Assembly (NCBI RefSeq): GCF_026151655.1
Contig: NZ_JAMQPN010000001.1
Location: forward strand, 186,001-250,000
DNA: 64,000 nt
Direction: 5' to 3'
DNA from: Leptospira soteropolitanensis
GTDB lineage: Bacteria; Spirochaetota; Leptospiria; Leptospirales; Leptospiraceae
In this document: positions 9,036 through 19,036 of the stretch, in pieces
Position numbering within the stretch: position 1 is the stretch's first letter
Layout of the letters: each line of letters starts with the position of its first letter
The notes under the pieces: generated by a model
Database searches by the model: none
Told to the model about the DNA's origin: nothing
What the model saw: the letters and a program-made list of their open reading frames with translations, nothing else
Made by a program: the position numbers and the translations under genes

Positions 9036-11709
9036 TTTTTTCTAGAGCCCTTACCGTACTTTCTAGTTTCTCTTTCCAAGTATTATACTTTTCTCTTTCT
9101 TTTTCTACGACATCTGGTTTTGCTTTTTCTAAGAAAGATGGATTGTTGATTTTATTTTCCAACTTTTCCATTTCCAATTGGATTTGTTTTTTCTCTTTTT
9201 CCAATCGTTGTTTTTCTTTTTCAAAATCAAAAATACCTTCCAAAGGAAGAAAAATCTCTCCAATGGAAAATGCACCTACTGAATCCGTATTTTTTGCTTC
9301 ATAAGAATCTAAAAATTCTAAACTTTCAGCTTTGGAAAGTTGAAGGATAGATTTGATTTCTCTTTCCATCATCTCTTTTAATTCTTTATGATTGCACTTG
9401 ATGATGACCTTACATTTTTTCTCAGGTTTGACTCCGAGTTCTGCTCTCATATTTCGAATCTTTGTGATGATTTCTCGCACAAGTTCCATTCGAACCACAG
9501 CCGGTGCCGAATCAGAAACTCCGTAAGGTTTCGGAAAATCAGTCTTCGCAAGTTCCGTAGGTTCTAGTAAAGAATGAATTTCTTCTGTGATGAATGGCAT
9601 AAACGGATGAAGAAGTCCGAGTGATTTTTTCAAAACACTCACAAGCACAAGGCGAGCTTTTTCTTGTGATTCCGGTGTTACATTGCCATAAACACGTGCT
9701 TTGGTTAATTCCAAATACCAATCACAGAACGATCCCCAAACAAAATCATAAACAGCATTTGCCATTTCGAAAAATAGATAACCGGAATAAGCTTTTTCAT
9801 ATTTTCCTAACATCCGATCAAACTCATTCAAAATCCAAAGGTCTGTATCTTCTAATGAATTGATTTCTGGTTCTTTGGCTGTGAACTCTTCCGGTAGGTT
9901 CATAAAAATAAACCGGCTCGAATTCCAAATTTTGTTACAGAAAGACCTGTAACCATCTAACCTTGATTCGTCGAAAAGAATATCTTTTCCTTCAGGTAAA
10001 ACAGCAGCGAGGAAAAATCGAAACGAATCTGTTCCGTATTTACTCATCATATCTAAAGGATCTACTACATTCCCCAATGACTTACTAAACTTCTTACCAT
10101 CCTTATCACGAACGAGTCCATGAATGAGAACCTTATGAAAAGGAACATCACCCATAAATTTGAGGCCGTTCATAATCATCCGAGCAACCCAGAAGAAAAT
10201 GATATCAAATCCAGTAACTAATACAGAGGTAGGATAATATTTTTTAAGATCTTCCGAATTTTCAGGCCAACCGAAAACTGTAAATGGCCAAAGTCCTGAC
10301 GAAAACCAAGTATCTAAAACGTCTTCATCTTGTTTGATAGTCTCTTTGGTAACAGAAATTCCTTTTTTGGAAAATAGAGATACTGCTTCTTCAACTGATT
10401 CGGCAACCACCATTTCTCCGTTTGGTGCATAATAAGCCGGAATGCGATGACCCCACCAAAGTTGGCGAGAAATACACCAATCACGGATATTTTCCATCCA
10501 CTCAAAGTATGTTTTTTCCCACATCTTTGGTTGGAATTGAACCTTACCTGATTTCACAACTTCAATGGCAGGTTTAGCGAGGGATTCAATTTTCACAAAC
10601 CACTGAGTAGATAACAACGGTTCAATGACCGCTCCACCCCTTTGGTTGTGGCCCACACTATGGATATGAGTTTCTATTTTTTCAATATAACCATTTGTTT
10701 CAAGTTCTTCCACAACTCGTTTGCGAGCTTCAAATCGGTCGAGTCCATTGTATTTGCCAGTTTGTTCATTTAAAGTTCCATCCAAGTTCATAATATTGAC
10801 TGGAGTTAACTTCAATCGAAGTCCTGCTTCATAGTCATTGATGTCATGAGCAGGGGTGATTTTCACTAGACCCGAACCAAATTCTTTATCTACAAAGGAA
10901 TCAAACAAAACAGGAATTTCTTTTCCTGATATTGGTAAATAGACAAACTTGTCTTTTAATGTCGCATAACGTGCATCATCTGGATGAGCACAAACTGCCA
11001 CGTCACCAAACATCGTTTCTGGTCTTGTGGTCGCCACAACGATGTATTCCCCTTTGGACAGAGTTTTTGGATCTTTCGATTTAAATTCTGCTTTCGGATA
11101 TTTGATATGATAGAGTTTGCCTTGTTTTTCTTTATACTCAACTTCAATGTCAGAGATGGCTGTTTTGGTAACGGGACACCAGTTGATGATTCGTTCCCCA
11201 CGATAAATCAAACCTTCATCATACAAACTACGGAATACTTTGATTACCGCTTTGGAAAGTCCTTCATCAAAGGTAAATCTTTCGCGTGACCAATCTACCG
11301 ATTCACCAAGTAACCGTTGTTGTTTGGCGATCATTCCACCAGAATGTGCTTTCCATTCCCAAACTTTTTTTATAAATTCTTCGCGAGTAAAATCAGTTCT
11401 AGTTTTTCCTTCTTTTCCTAATTCACGTTCCACAACCACTTGTGTTGCGATACCAGCGTGATCCATCCCTGGAACCCAAACTACATTTTTACCTTTTTTA
11501 CGTTCGATACGAATGATGATGTCTTGGATGGTATGATTGAGTGCATGTCCAATGTGTAAATTCCCAGTCACATTTGGTGGAGGAATGACGATCGAAAAAG
11601 TTTCTTTGCGAGAAGAGTCAGGGGCGAAGGTTTGTTTCTCTTCCCAAGTTTTTATCCATTTGGGCTCTACAGATTCGGGATCGTAACGGTCAGGTAGCTG
11701 TGATTTCAT
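9025..11709 (-). CDS. valS: Valyl-tRNA synthetase
   Basis: A class Ia aminoacyl-tRNA synthetase that charges tRNA-Val and edits threonine. It has 894 residues, with HIGH at 52-55 (after PPPNVTGN) and the KMSKS-type loop as KFSKS at 540-544. The editing domain lies between these, and the C-terminal about 70 residues (near 820-890) form the coiled-coil arm typical of bacterial ValRS, rich in Glu and Lys. It is the first gene of the minus-strand run that continues with purD, a hypothetical gene, prfB and a regulator. The promoter must lie within the first 120 bases to the right, opposite a small plus-strand gene. Confidence 0.97.
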   Translation of the reverse strand: MKSQLPDRYDPESVEPKWIKTWEEKQTFAPDSSRKETFSIVIPPPNVTGNLHIGHALNHTIQDIIIRIERKKGKNVVWVPGMDHAGIATQVVVERELGKEGKTRTDFTREEFIKKVWEWKAHSGGMIAKQQRLLGESVDWSRERFTFDEGLSKAVIKVFRSLYDEGLIYRGERIINWCPVTKTAISDIEVEYKEKQGKLYHIKYPKAEFKSKDPKTLSKGEYIVVATTRPETMFGDVAVCAHPDDARYATLKDKFVYLPISGKEIPVLFDSFVDKEFGSGLVKITPAHDINDYEAGLRLKLTPVNIMNLDGTLNEQTGKYNGLDRFEARKRVVEELETNGYIEKIETHIHSVGHNQRGGAVIEPLLSTQWFVKIESLAKPAIEVVKSGKVQFQPKMWEKTYFEWMENIRDWCISRQLWWGHRIPAYYAPNGEMVVAESVEEAVSLFSKKGISVTKETIKQDEDVLDTWFSSGLWPFTVFGWPENSEDLKKYYPTSVLVTGFDIIFFWVARMIMNGLKFMGDVPFHKVLIHGLVRDKDGKKFSKSLGNVVDPLDMMSKYGTDSFRFFLAAVLPEGKDILFDESRLDGYRSFCNKIWNSSRFIFMNLPEEFTAKEPEINSLEDTDLWILNEFDRMLGKYEKAYSGYLFFEMANAVYDFVWGSFCDWYLELTKARVYGNVTPESQEKARLVLVSVLKKSLGLLHPFMPFITEEIHSLLEPTELAKTDFPKPYGVSDSAPAVVRMELVREIITKIRNMRAELGVKPEKKCKVIIKCNHKELKEMMEREIKSILQLSKAESLEFLDSYEAKNTDSVGAFSIGEIFLPLEGIFDFEKEKQRLEKEKKQIQLEMEKLENKINNPSFLEKAKPDVVEKEREKYNTWKEKLESTVRALEKIGT

Positions 11710-11825
11710 AGGGTCTTTGGATTTCTTGCACTTTACTATGTTTCGTAAAGAGTTTAGGGGTCAAGGATGAAACAGCAACCAAGGTTCGCATTGACAGAAA
11801 GGAGAGGCAAAAGAATCTGGTTGGC

Positions 11826-11975
11826 ATGAACGCAAAAACAGCAAAAATTCTCGGTAAATATGCAACCTTCAAAGGTGTTTCAGAAAAACAATTGAAACGC
11901 GATTGGTTGTCTCTTTCCCATATCGATAAAGATAAAAAAAGACAAGAAATCCTAAAAGAAATCGCTAAGAAATAA
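11826..11975 (+). CDS. Small basic protein (49 residues), hypothetical
   Basis: A short open frame, MNAKTAKILGKYATF..., ending in KEIAKK and stop. It is highly basic, lacks a signal peptide, and sits directly before a strong terminator hairpin, which supports it being a transcribed gene. A purine-rich GGAGAGG at 11800-11806 lies too far (about 19 bases) from the ATG for standard use, so the true start may be further upstream. The frame stays open back past position 11760 without a conventional start codon except this ATG. Function unknown. A small RNA-binding or ribosome-associated protein is possible from composition only. The minus-strand frame in this position is taken to be a shadow. Confidence 0.5.
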   Translation: MNAKTAKILGKYATFKGVSEKQLKRDWLSLSHIDKDKKRQEILKEIAKK

Positions 11976-11980
11976 GGCAT

Positions 11981-12006
11981 GCGGAAGGTTTCTTCCGCTT
12001 ACTTTT
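11981..12006 (+). terminator. Rho-independent terminator
   Basis: A perfect 7-bp stem GCGGAAG / CTTCCGC (11981-11987 and 11992-11998) with a four-base loop is followed by TTACTTTT. It lies six bases after the stop of the 49-residue gene and just before the thioredoxin-like gene, so it separates the two transcription units. Confidence 0.75.
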
Positions 12007-12453
12007 ATGGAACGCAAGTTTCAATTCCTCTTTTCTCTCTTTTTCCTAGGATCTTCCTTCTTCAGCTTTTCTGATTGTTCAAAACAAAGTGACATAATAC
12101 TTTCTCAATACGAGGAAAGTTTGGCCATTGCCAAAGACTCAAACCGAAAACTCATCGTAGTCTTTGGAGCTGATTGGTGTCCCGATTGCCGAGCGTTGGA
12201 TAGAATTTTTCGCGAACCAGAACCTAAAGCATTACTTACTCAAAATTTTTTAATCTTAAAAGTGGATGTGGGCCGCTTCGATAAAAACCTAAGTCTAAAT
12301 GAAAAACTGGGAGATCCTATTCAAAACGGAATTCCCGCTTTGGTTGTCATTGAACCTACAGGAAAAATTCTCACGTCGACAAAAGGTGGAGAATTCTCTA
12401 ACGCCAGTAAGATGACAAAAGAACAAGTTTTAGAATATTTATATCGTCTTTAG
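12007..12453 (+). CDS. Exported thioredoxin-like protein
   Basis: A 148-residue protein with an N-terminal hydrophobic export signal (about 5-22) and a thioredoxin fold. The redox motif WCPDC falls at about 57-61, after VVFGAD, and the cis-proline region is NGIPALVVI (about 115). This matches the Thioredoxin_7/DUF255-like group of periplasmic thiol-disulfide proteins. The signal ends near SFSDCS, where the Cys could be lipidated under the loose spirochaetal lipobox, but Asp before Cys is unusual, so lipidation is uncertain. The next gene begins 32 bases later on the same strand and is also exported. Confidence 0.8.
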   Translation: MERKFQFLFSLFFLGSSFFSFSDCSKQSDIILSQYEESLAIAKDSNRKLIVVFGADWCPDCRALDRIFREPEPKALLTQNFLILKVDVGRFDKNLSLNEKLGDPIQNGIPALVVIEPTGKILTSTKGGEFSNASKMTKEQVLEYLYRL

Positions 12454-12485
12454 GAGAAAGTTGTCTATTACAACTAGATAGTTTA

Positions 12486-13064
12486 ATGAACCAATTCCAT
12501 ATCTCAAAATCCAAATTTGTAATGAACATAAAACCCAATTCAATCTTCCAGACTTCCATTCGCTTACTTTTAGTTTATCCAATTTTTCTTTTCGCACTTT
12601 CTCTTTCGGCAGAAGAACAGGCCACTCCTCCTCTTGTTGTTGGTAACCCACTTCCAGAAATCAATTTTACAAACCAATGGGAAGAACCAAGTCCCATTCC
12701 AGCGGAAACCACAAAGGTAATTTTTATTGCTGATATGGATGCGAGTAAAATCATCCATCCGATTTTAGAGAAAGAAGGAAAAGGATATTTGGAATCCAAA
12801 CAAGCAGTGTTAATATCAGACATTCATAGAATGCCAACACTCATCACTAAGTTTGTTGCTTTGCCAAAAATGAAATCTTATCCATATACTCTTCGTTTGG
12901 TGAAAGAAGAAAAAATTGCAGACCCATTTCCAAGAACCAAAGGATCTTTAACTCTGATTCAATTGAAATCAGGGAAAATTACGAAGATCCAAATCTCCAA
13001 TGCAGAAGCAGAGATTCGTTCTTTTTTGGAGACCCAAGAAAAAACTTCAAAATCTGATCGCTAA
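12486..13064 (+). CDS. Exported hypothetical protein, thioredoxin-fold-like
   Basis: A 192-residue protein with a long N-terminus and a signal-like hydrophobic segment at about 26-43 ending in LSAEE. A second in-frame ATG at 12522 would give a more typical signal peptide and may be the real start. The mature part begins VVGNPLPEINF, a pattern common at the start of TlpA/peroxiredoxin-type domains, and has a strand-like stretch (TKVIFIADMD), but no CxxC motif. It follows a thioredoxin-like gene and may form a pair with it in the periplasm. The fold assignment is an inference from these short patterns only. Confidence 0.65.
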   Translation: MNQFHISKSKFVMNIKPNSIFQTSIRLLLVYPIFLFALSLSAEEQATPPLVVGNPLPEINFTNQWEEPSPIPAETTKVIFIADMDASKIIHPILEKEGKGYLESKQAVLISDIHRMPTLITKFVALPKMKSYPYTLRLVKEEKIADPFPRTKGSLTLIQLKSGKITKIQISNAEAEIRSFLETQEKTSKSDR

Positions 13065-13189
13065 ACATTGAATATATATATATCAAAATAACTCTTTTTT
13101 TACTTAAAAATGTAAAATCGTCTTGATAAAGGAGTTCTGCATAGTAAGAATCTCTCCCTGAGTCTATCTTTAGTTGCGAGAGTATAACT

Positions 13190-14620
13190 ATGGCACTTCC
13201 TAAAGTTTGTGTGATCGGGGCAGGTTCCTCCGGAATCACCGTCATTAAATCACTTAAAGAAAATGGAATTCCTTTTGATTGTTACGAAAAAGGAAGTGAT
13301 GTTGGCGGTAACTGGCGTTACAAAAATGACAATGGTCTCAGTAATATTTACAAATCTCTTCATATCAACACCCATCGGGATCGTATGGAATACCGCGATT
13401 ATCCAATGCCCAAAAATTACCCAGATTATCCCAATCACGAACCCATTCAAAATTACTTTTTATCCTATGTCGATCATTTCGGACTTCGCAAACACATCCA
13501 ATTCAAAAATGGAATCAAAAAAGCGGAACGAACCGAAGACGGACTTTGGAAAATCACTCCTGAAAAAGGACCTGTAAAATACTATGATGCGTTAGTTGTT
13601 GCCAATGGACACCATTGGAGTGAACGTTGGCCGGATCCCGCCTTCCCTGGAAAATTTTCAGGTCAAGTCATTCATTCTCACTCTTATGTGGACCCCAAAA
13701 CACCAGTTAACTGTGAAGGAAAGAATGTCGTAGTTCTTGGAATGGGAAATAGTGCGATGGATATTTCTGTAGAACTTTCAAGGCCCGGTGTTGCTAAAAA
13801 AGTGTTTTTGTCTGCAAGGCGTGGAGCTTATGTTATCCCGAACTATCTATTTGGAAAACCATTAGACAAACTAACAGAATATACACCGCACTGGGTTCCG
13901 TTTTTTATCCAACAAACACTCGCTCACTTACTCATTCGCTTTGGTGTAGGAAAAATGGAAGATTTTGGTTTACCAAAACCAGATCATAAATTTGGATCTG
14001 CCCACCCTACTATCTCTCAAGATTTGCTTGTAAGACTTGGTCGAGGTGATATCAAACCAAAACCTGTCATTACAGAATTGCGTGGCAAAAAAATAGCCTT
14101 TGCTGATGGAACAGCAGAAGAGGCAGATGTCCTTATTTATTGCACCGGATACAATATCAAGTTTCCATTTTTTGATGAAGATTTTTTATCAGCACCGAAT
14201 AACTACATTCCCCTTTATTACAAAATGATCAAACCGGGAATCAATAACTTGTTTTTTGTGGGTCTTATGCAACCGTTAGGTGCCATAATGCCGCTTGCGG
14301 AATGCCAAGGGAAATGGATCGCTCAATATCTAACAGGGAATTATCTATTACCTTCTAAAGAGGATATGGAAAAAGCCATCAAACGTGACCAAACAAAAAT
14401 GCAAAAAAGATATGTGAGTAGCACACGCCACACCATCCAAGTGGATTACGATTCTTTCCTTTATGAGATGAAAGAAGAAATGGTAACTGGTAAAAAAAGA
14501 TCTGCGAAACTAGGAAACCATTTGCCAATCGAAGCACGCGCAGAATTGATTTCGGAAGGACGTCATGATTCTTCTAAATCTTCGAGATCTTCTAAAAAGA
14601 AACTGGTTTCCAGCAGATAA
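13190..14620 (+). CDS. Flavin-containing monooxygenase-like protein
   Basis: A 476-residue FAD- and NADPH-dependent oxygenase of the FMO family. Near the N-terminus is the FAD-binding GAGSSG (about 8-13). The FMO fingerprint FSGQVIHSHSY lies near 160-170, and the NADPH-binding GMGNSA is at about 184-189. These enzymes oxygenate soft nucleophiles such as amines and sulfides, or perform Baeyer-Villiger reactions. The substrate here is unknown. The C-terminus ends in a Ser/Lys-rich tail overlapping the start of the next gene by 56 bases. A weak sigma-70-like promoter (TTGATA at 13123, AAGAAT at 13146) lies upstream, suggesting an independent transcript. Confidence 0.88.
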   Translation: MALPKVCVIGAGSSGITVIKSLKENGIPFDCYEKGSDVGGNWRYKNDNGLSNIYKSLHINTHRDRMEYRDYPMPKNYPDYPNHEPIQNYFLSYVDHFGLRKHIQFKNGIKKAERTEDGLWKITPEKGPVKYYDALVVANGHHWSERWPDPAFPGKFSGQVIHSHSYVDPKTPVNCEGKNVVVLGMGNSAMDISVELSRPGVAKKVFLSARRGAYVIPNYLFGKPLDKLTEYTPHWVPFFIQQTLAHLLIRFGVGKMEDFGLPKPDHKFGSAHPTISQDLLVRLGRGDIKPKPVITELRGKKIAFADGTAEEADVLIYCTGYNIKFPFFDEDFLSAPNNYIPLYYKMIKPGINNLFFVGLMQPLGAIMPLAECQGKWIAQYLTGNYLLPSKEDMEKAIKRDQTKMQKRYVSSTRHTIQVDYDSFLYEMKEEMVTGKKRSAKLGNHLPIEARAELISEGRHDSSKSSRSSKKKLVSSR

Positions 14621-15344
14621 CCATTTTTATCCCTTTTTTCTCACAATCTGTCTTGCGCTCCTTGGGACAGGTTGTGTCTCCAAAGGTTACACTTACCAAG
14701 GAAACCCACTCTTTGGATGGATGGAATCATCAGGTGAAATTCGCTCCACCGATCCATTTCCTATTCTCAAACGATACCCAAGTTTTCAAGCCACTGACTT
14801 TGAATTTCCAGTGGGTGGAAAGTATGCAGAAGGATATTATTTAGCCCAAAAGTTTGGAGCCGAAAATGGAAAGTTTGGCGGCAGAAAACATTTAGGAGAA
14901 GATTGGAATGCCATCACAGGTGGTGATAGTGATTATGCGGCCCCTGTGTATTCTTTTGGAAACGGAGTGGTTTCTGAAATCGCTGATTACGGTGGTGGTT
15001 GGGGAAAAGTGGTTCGGATCGTTCACTATCACAATGTCGGAAACGGTAAATTTTGGTTTCTTGAAACTGTCTATGCTCACCTGCATACCATTGACGTTGA
15101 ACCTGGGCAGTTGGTAAAAAAAACAGAATGGATTGGAACCATTGGAGATGCTGGAGGAAATTATCCCGCACATTTACACTTCGAACTTCGTTCCCAAATT
15201 GGTAGACCGTTAGGTGGGGGATACGCCCTGAAAACTGATGGCTTTTTGCCACCAACAAGATGGCTTATGCAGTACGGGCCGAAGGATAAATCCTTTTCTG
15301 AAGAGAGTTTTCAGTATCTACTGGAAAAAGGTGGAACCCTTTAA
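14565..15344 (+). CDS. M23 (LytM) peptidase-domain lipoprotein
   Basis: A 259-residue predicted lipoprotein. The hydrophobic stretch at about 24-36 ends in the lipobox LLGTGC. The remainder is an M23 domain with the zinc ligands visible: His and Asp in KHLGEDW, and the HLH of AHLHFEL, plus the YAHLHT element. All catalytic positions look intact, so it may be an active peptidoglycan endopeptidase exported to the envelope. The annotated ATG lies inside the FMO gene, and the N-terminal 20 residues before the hydrophobic core are long for a signal. A later alternative start between 14600 and 14640 is possible, though I see no clear ATG there. Confidence 0.85.
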   Translation: MILLNLRDLLKRNWFPADNHFYPFFLTICLALLGTGCVSKGYTYQGNPLFGWMESSGEIRSTDPFPILKRYPSFQATDFEFPVGGKYAEGYYLAQKFGAENGKFGGRKHLGEDWNAITGGDSDYAAPVYSFGNGVVSEIADYGGGWGKVVRIVHYHNVGNGKFWFLETVYAHLHTIDVEPGQLVKKTEWIGTIGDAGGNYPAHLHFELRSQIGRPLGGGYALKTDGFLPPTRWLMQYGPKDKSFSEESFQYLLEKGGTL

Positions 15345-15367
15345 TCAATGGTTCTTAATTTACGAAT

Positions 15368-15706
15368 TTAAAAACTACTGATAAAACCCAACACTTCGTC
15401 TTCTTTTTCGGCATTTGTGTCATAAAAATTACAATGGATTTCATATAAAGGCTCATTCTCTACTTTTTGACACTTTAACGTTTTCACAAGAAAGTCAACA
15501 GAACCAGTCATAGAAATCATTTTTAAGGAAATTTTCATTATGGACGGCACCTCAATCTCATAAGGGTGAAAAAACATAATTCCCCTGGCACTGATATGTT
15601 TTTTGGAATCATAATCCTTGAGATGTTCCAATTGAACTTCGAAGGTAGCTGGAATTTCTGTGTAATGATTTGGCTTCATAGGCTTGGTATATACTGCAAC
15701 AAACAT
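15368..15706 (-). CDS. PilZ-like small protein
   Basis: A 112-residue cytoplasmic protein resembling the PilZ beta-barrel, which binds cyclic di-GMP in many bacteria. The stretch HISARGIMFFHP (about 39-50) aligns with the second PilZ motif ([DN]xSxxG). The N-terminal RxxxR motif that completes c-di-GMP binding is not evident. It could therefore be a non-binding PilZ domain or a divergent member. It is transcribed alone, convergent with the M23 gene (23-base gap). Assignment rests on the short motif and predicted strand pattern, so it is tentative. Confidence 0.55.
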   Translation of the reverse strand: MFVAVYTKPMKPNHYTEIPATFEVQLEHLKDYDSKKHISARGIMFFHPYEIEVPSIMKISLKMISMTGSVDFLVKTLKCQKVENEPLYEIHCNFYDTNAEKEDEVLGFISSF

Positions 15707-15758
15707 AGTAAATTGATACTCTCATTCAATTACTATTTTATTACGTTCTTATAAATCT

Positions 15759-17351
15759 TTATGCAAAATAGATATTAAAACCGGCTAGAAGAACAATGAG
15801 TCCAACACCCCAGGCTAAAATCCTTGGATCCCAAAAATCATTCGATTTATCTCTTTTGGAATAAATCAATCCGGTTAAATCTTTAGTCGTATCCTCTTTC
15901 TCAATATAACTTACGATAAGCATAACTAAAAAACAGACCAAACCTGAATAAATGGCACCATAAAAATTAGAAACCATATCCGATTTGTAATAAAGAACTT
16001 CCAATGAATATAAAAGAAAATGAACTAACCCAGTTCCTGTACCGAGTAACATTCCATAAAATGCACTCCAACCCGAAGCTCTGCGCCAAAACATTCCTAA
16101 TAAAAATATGGAAATAAGCGGAGCACTAAAAAAGGAAAATAGTAACTGAATATAATTCATAATATTCTCAAACTGCATGGCAATATAAGATGCAAAAATC
16201 GCAAAAAAGATCGCAAACATAGTAGATCGTTTTCCAATTTTTAAATAATCTTCGTCTTTTTTATCTTTGTTAATGTATGTTTGATAAATATCATAAGTAA
16301 ATATAGTATTCATTGCGGTTATGGAACTGGACATACCTGCCATAAAAGCAGCAAGGAGTGCTGTAGTCCCAAGACCCAACATTCCCGAAGGATAAAAGTT
16401 CTTTAACAAAATTAAAAAACTTTTATTATACTCTCCATTCATTTCATTTGAAAATTCTGTTAGTGCAATTAACCCAGGGATTACGGTTAAAAACGGTAAA
16501 AACAATTTGAACACAGCTCCTATAAGTGGTGTCCTTCTTGCTGCCCTAAAATCTTTTGCAGCCATCGCTCTTTGCACTTCTGTAAATCCACAAGTCCAAT
16601 AAGAAAACGACAATACAAATCCAAGTCCAACCGTAACGCTTAACAAATCCCAACCGAGTTCATTCTGTCCATTCACAAGTCCCAACCACATATGTTTGTG
16701 TGAATTAGGAATTTTTTGCATAAGCCCATCCCAACCACCTAACCTTGTCAAACCGATAATCACAATAGGACACAAACCTAGGACCGTTAAAAAAAATTGC
16801 ATTACTTCTGTATAAATAGAAGAACTGAGTCCCCCAAAGTATGTATAAATCAAAACAATGCCCGCACTAAACAAAATAGAGAGATGTGGATTCCAGCCAA
16901 ACATCGTTTCGAATACTAAAGACAAAGAATAAAGATAAATTCCTGAACCGAGAGCAAGGGAGAGTAAAGTGATCAGTGAATTCAGCAAATGAGCCGGCCG
17001 ATTAAAACGATAACGTAAATATTCGGGAACACTCCTGATCTTTGAGGAATAATAGAAAGTCATCATAAAGATCCCAAGGAAAATCATTCCCGGAATGGCT
17101 CCTAAGTAGTAGAAATGAAAAGTCAAAAACCCGTATTCCGCTCCACTGGCACTCATTCCTAAAAGTTCAAGGGCAGAAATATTCGCAGAAATAAACGCGA
17201 TTCCCGTAATCCAGCTAGGAATCATTCGACCCGCAAGAAGAAAGTCGCTCGATTGGTTCATGGATTTCTTTAAAAGAACCCCGATTACAACCATAAATCC
17301 TACAAAAACCAAAAGGATCAGATAATCAATGGGAGCAAGGGTTACAAACAT
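15759..17351 (-). CDS. Sodium/solute symporter (SSS family)
   Basis: A 530-residue integral membrane protein with about 13 hydrophobic segments, in the size range of SSS/SLC5 transporters. The family signature appears around GGLSSSIYTEVMQFFLTVLG (about 184-203), and the first-helix region FLLAGRMIPSWITG (about 37-50) is typical. It would move a sugar, amino acid or vitamin with sodium across the inner membrane. The substrate cannot be read from sequence. It begins with ATG close to a pyrimidine-rich divergent region of about 180 bases upstream of a small plus-strand gene. Confidence 0.9.
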   Translation of the reverse strand: MFVTLAPIDYLILLVFVGFMVVIGVLLKKSMNQSSDFLLAGRMIPSWITGIAFISANISALELLGMSASGAEYGFLTFHFYYLGAIPGMIFLGIFMMTFYYSSKIRSVPEYLRYRFNRPAHLLNSLITLLSLALGSGIYLYSLSLVFETMFGWNPHLSILFSAGIVLIYTYFGGLSSSIYTEVMQFFLTVLGLCPIVIIGLTRLGGWDGLMQKIPNSHKHMWLGLVNGQNELGWDLLSVTVGLGFVLSFSYWTCGFTEVQRAMAAKDFRAARRTPLIGAVFKLFLPFLTVIPGLIALTEFSNEMNGEYNKSFLILLKNFYPSGMLGLGTTALLAAFMAGMSSSITAMNTIFTYDIYQTYINKDKKDEDYLKIGKRSTMFAIFFAIFASYIAMQFENIMNYIQLLFSFFSAPLISIFLLGMFWRRASGWSAFYGMLLGTGTGLVHFLLYSLEVLYYKSDMVSNFYGAIYSGLVCFLVMLIVSYIEKEDTTKDLTGLIYSKRDKSNDFWDPRILAWGVGLIVLLAGFNIYFA

Positions 17352-17529
17352 AAGCTCGTAAGAAACGAGAAATGGGAACTTTGTAAAGAGGAAATCCCGA
17401 ATCCCATCCTTTCGAGATTATTTTCCTTCAAAAAATTCCAGACAAGTCGACACTCAAAGTAACTCTTTCATCGAAAAAGACTTTTCGAATTATGTCACAT
17501 TGATAGATTCGGAACCACCAGGAGGATCT

Positions 17530-17673
17530 ATGTTCTATCTTCTTTTAGCCCTTCTCCACGAAGACTATTCGTCAGGAAGAATCGATTTTTCTACCTATTT
17601 CGAGAATACCGTCCTTCTTGCTCTAGACCACGAACGCATTAAATCCAATCTCGAACAAAGCAAAGCCGCTTAA
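17530..17673 (+). CDS. Small acidic protein (47 residues), hypothetical
   Basis: A short frame starting MFYLLLALLHEDYSSG and ending SKAA. A strong ribosome binding site, GGAGG at 17521-17525, sits four bases before the ATG, and a likely terminator follows 22 bases after the stop, so this is a real stand-alone gene rather than a chance frame. The N-terminal ten residues are hydrophobic but too short for a membrane span, and the rest is predicted helical. It has no recognisable domain. It lies between a divergent symporter gene and an acyltransferase gene. Confidence 0.7.
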   Translation: MFYLLLALLHEDYSSGRIDFSTYFENTVLLALDHERIKSNLEQSKAA

Positions 17674-17695
17674 TTAGGACACGGATGATGGAGAG

Positions 17696-17727
17696 AACCG
17701 TTTTTTGAAAAGCGGTTTCCCATTTTC
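17696..17727 (+). terminator. Probable terminator after the 47-residue gene
   Basis: AACCGTTTT (17696-17704) pairs with AAAGCGGTT (17709-17717), with one T-G wobble and a four-base loop, giving about nine pairs. A mixed pyrimidine tail TCCCATTTTCC follows. The stem is moderate in GC and the tail is imperfect, so the call is tentative. Its placement after the small gene and before the acyltransferase fits. Confidence 0.5.
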
Positions 17728-17863
17728 CTTCGCTATCTCACACCGGACCAAATATCTTAAAGCCAGCACCCCCTCTTTCGAAGGTTCCTTCCTCGAATTT
17801 TCTCCTTGTTCTGGGAGGTCAAATCTGTACGGTAACAGAAAAATCATATCTCAGGAAGATTAA

Positions 17864-19036
17864 ATGACATCGGCCAAACTCCTTACTGCCACCCTCCAAA
17901 ATTCACAGAAATTTTTCCTTCAATTTGGAGGACAGGGTTCACCATATCTAAAAGAACTCGTAAAATTATACGCAGAACCAGAACTTAAAGAATTTTTCGA
18001 AACCAGTTTCAAAACCATTGCAGAAATTGCCGCTCGTGATGGCAAAAGCCCCCTCCTCAATGAAGGATTTGATTTCAAATCTTGGATTGAAAATCCAGAT
18101 GCCGCTCCATCAGAAGATTATTTAGCTCGCGCACCAATTTCTGTACCGGGAATTTTTATGACTCAAATTGCTAATTACGTTTTGGTTTCGAAACGTGGTT
18201 ATCCTACTGCAGAACTGATCAAAGCAACGGGTGCTGCCAGTGGACATAGCCAAGGGGTGATTGCCTCTGCCCTTGTTGGTCTAGGAAAAGACGGAGCTGA
18301 TTTCCTAAATGCATATTCTGATTTTTTAAGATTTGTTTTTTATTTAGGATTTAACGGACAAAAAGTTTATCCTAACTTTGTAGTCTCAGAAGAAGTAGTA
18401 AAAGAAAATGAAGCCAATGGTGATAAAAATCCAGCACCAATGGTTGCAGTGATTGGTTACACAAAAGATGAATTAGAAGAAAGAGTAAAAAAAACAAATG
18501 ATTCTCTTGGACTCAAAGGCCAAGACACAGTTTTCATTTCCCTTTACAACACTCCGGATTCTATGATACTTTCAGCACTTCCTTCTTCACTTCTTGCATT
18601 CCGTAAACAATGGAAAGCAGAAATGGACGAAAAGAAATTTAAGTTTGTATATTTGAAAACAACAGCACCTTTCCATTGCCCATTTATGGAAACTTCACTT
18701 GATAAATTCAATGCAGAAGATGCATCTGTGGTTCCATTTCCATACACTGGTGCTGATCTGAAAGTTCCTGTATACAGCATTTATGATGGTCACAACTTAC
18801 AAAAAGATGGAAACCTTCGTGACATCCTTTTTAAGATGGTCCTCATTGAACCACTTTACTGGGATTTGGCGATTGCTCCTATCTTCAATGATAGTGCCAT
18901 CAACACAATCATCGACTTTGGACCAAGTGTTGTGAGCCAAAGACTCACTGGTGGACACCTAAAAGCAAAAAATATCGAAAAACAATCATTATGTGCATCT
19001 AACGCAAAGGAACTAAAAGTAATTCTAGAAGCATAA
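17864..19036 (+). CDS. Acyltransferase-domain protein (type I FAS-like malonyl/palmitoyl transferase)
   Basis: A 390-residue stand-alone acyltransferase. The nucleophile elbow reads GHSQG (Ser129), and a conserved His lies in TAPFHCPFM (His271). Near the N-terminus is FGGQGSP, the oxyanion-region glutamine motif. GHSQG rather than GHSLG, and the internal spacing, resemble the acyltransferase modules of fungal and actinobacterial type I fatty acid synthases more than typical FabD. It probably transfers malonyl or acyl groups from CoA to a carrier protein, but the acyl group is unknown. The stop shares a base with the next start (TAATG). The ribosome site AGGAAG precedes the ATG. Confidence 0.8.
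   Translation: MTSAKLLTATLQNSQKFFLQFGGQGSPYLKELVKLYAEPELKEFFETSFKTIAEIAARDGKSPLLNEGFDFKSWIENPDAAPSEDYLARAPISVPGIFMTQIANYVLVSKRGYPTAELIKATGAASGHSQGVIASALVGLGKDGADFLNAYSDFLRFVFYLGFNGQKVYPNFVVSEEVVKENEANGDKNPAPMVAVIGYTKDELEERVKKTNDSLGLKGQDTVFISLYNTPDSMILSALPSSLLAFRKQWKAEMDEKKFKFVYLKTTAPFHCPFMETSLDKFNAEDASVVPFPYTGADLKVPVYSIYDGHNLQKDGNLRDILFKMVLIEPLYWDLAIAPIFNDSAINTIIDFGPSVVSQRLTGGHLKAKNIEKQSLCASNAKELKVILEA

Noticed and set aside
11690..11980. Minus-strand 96-codon frame overlapping the valS start
   Set aside because: It overlaps the small plus-strand gene fully, has no clear start signal, and reads as a shadow of that frame.
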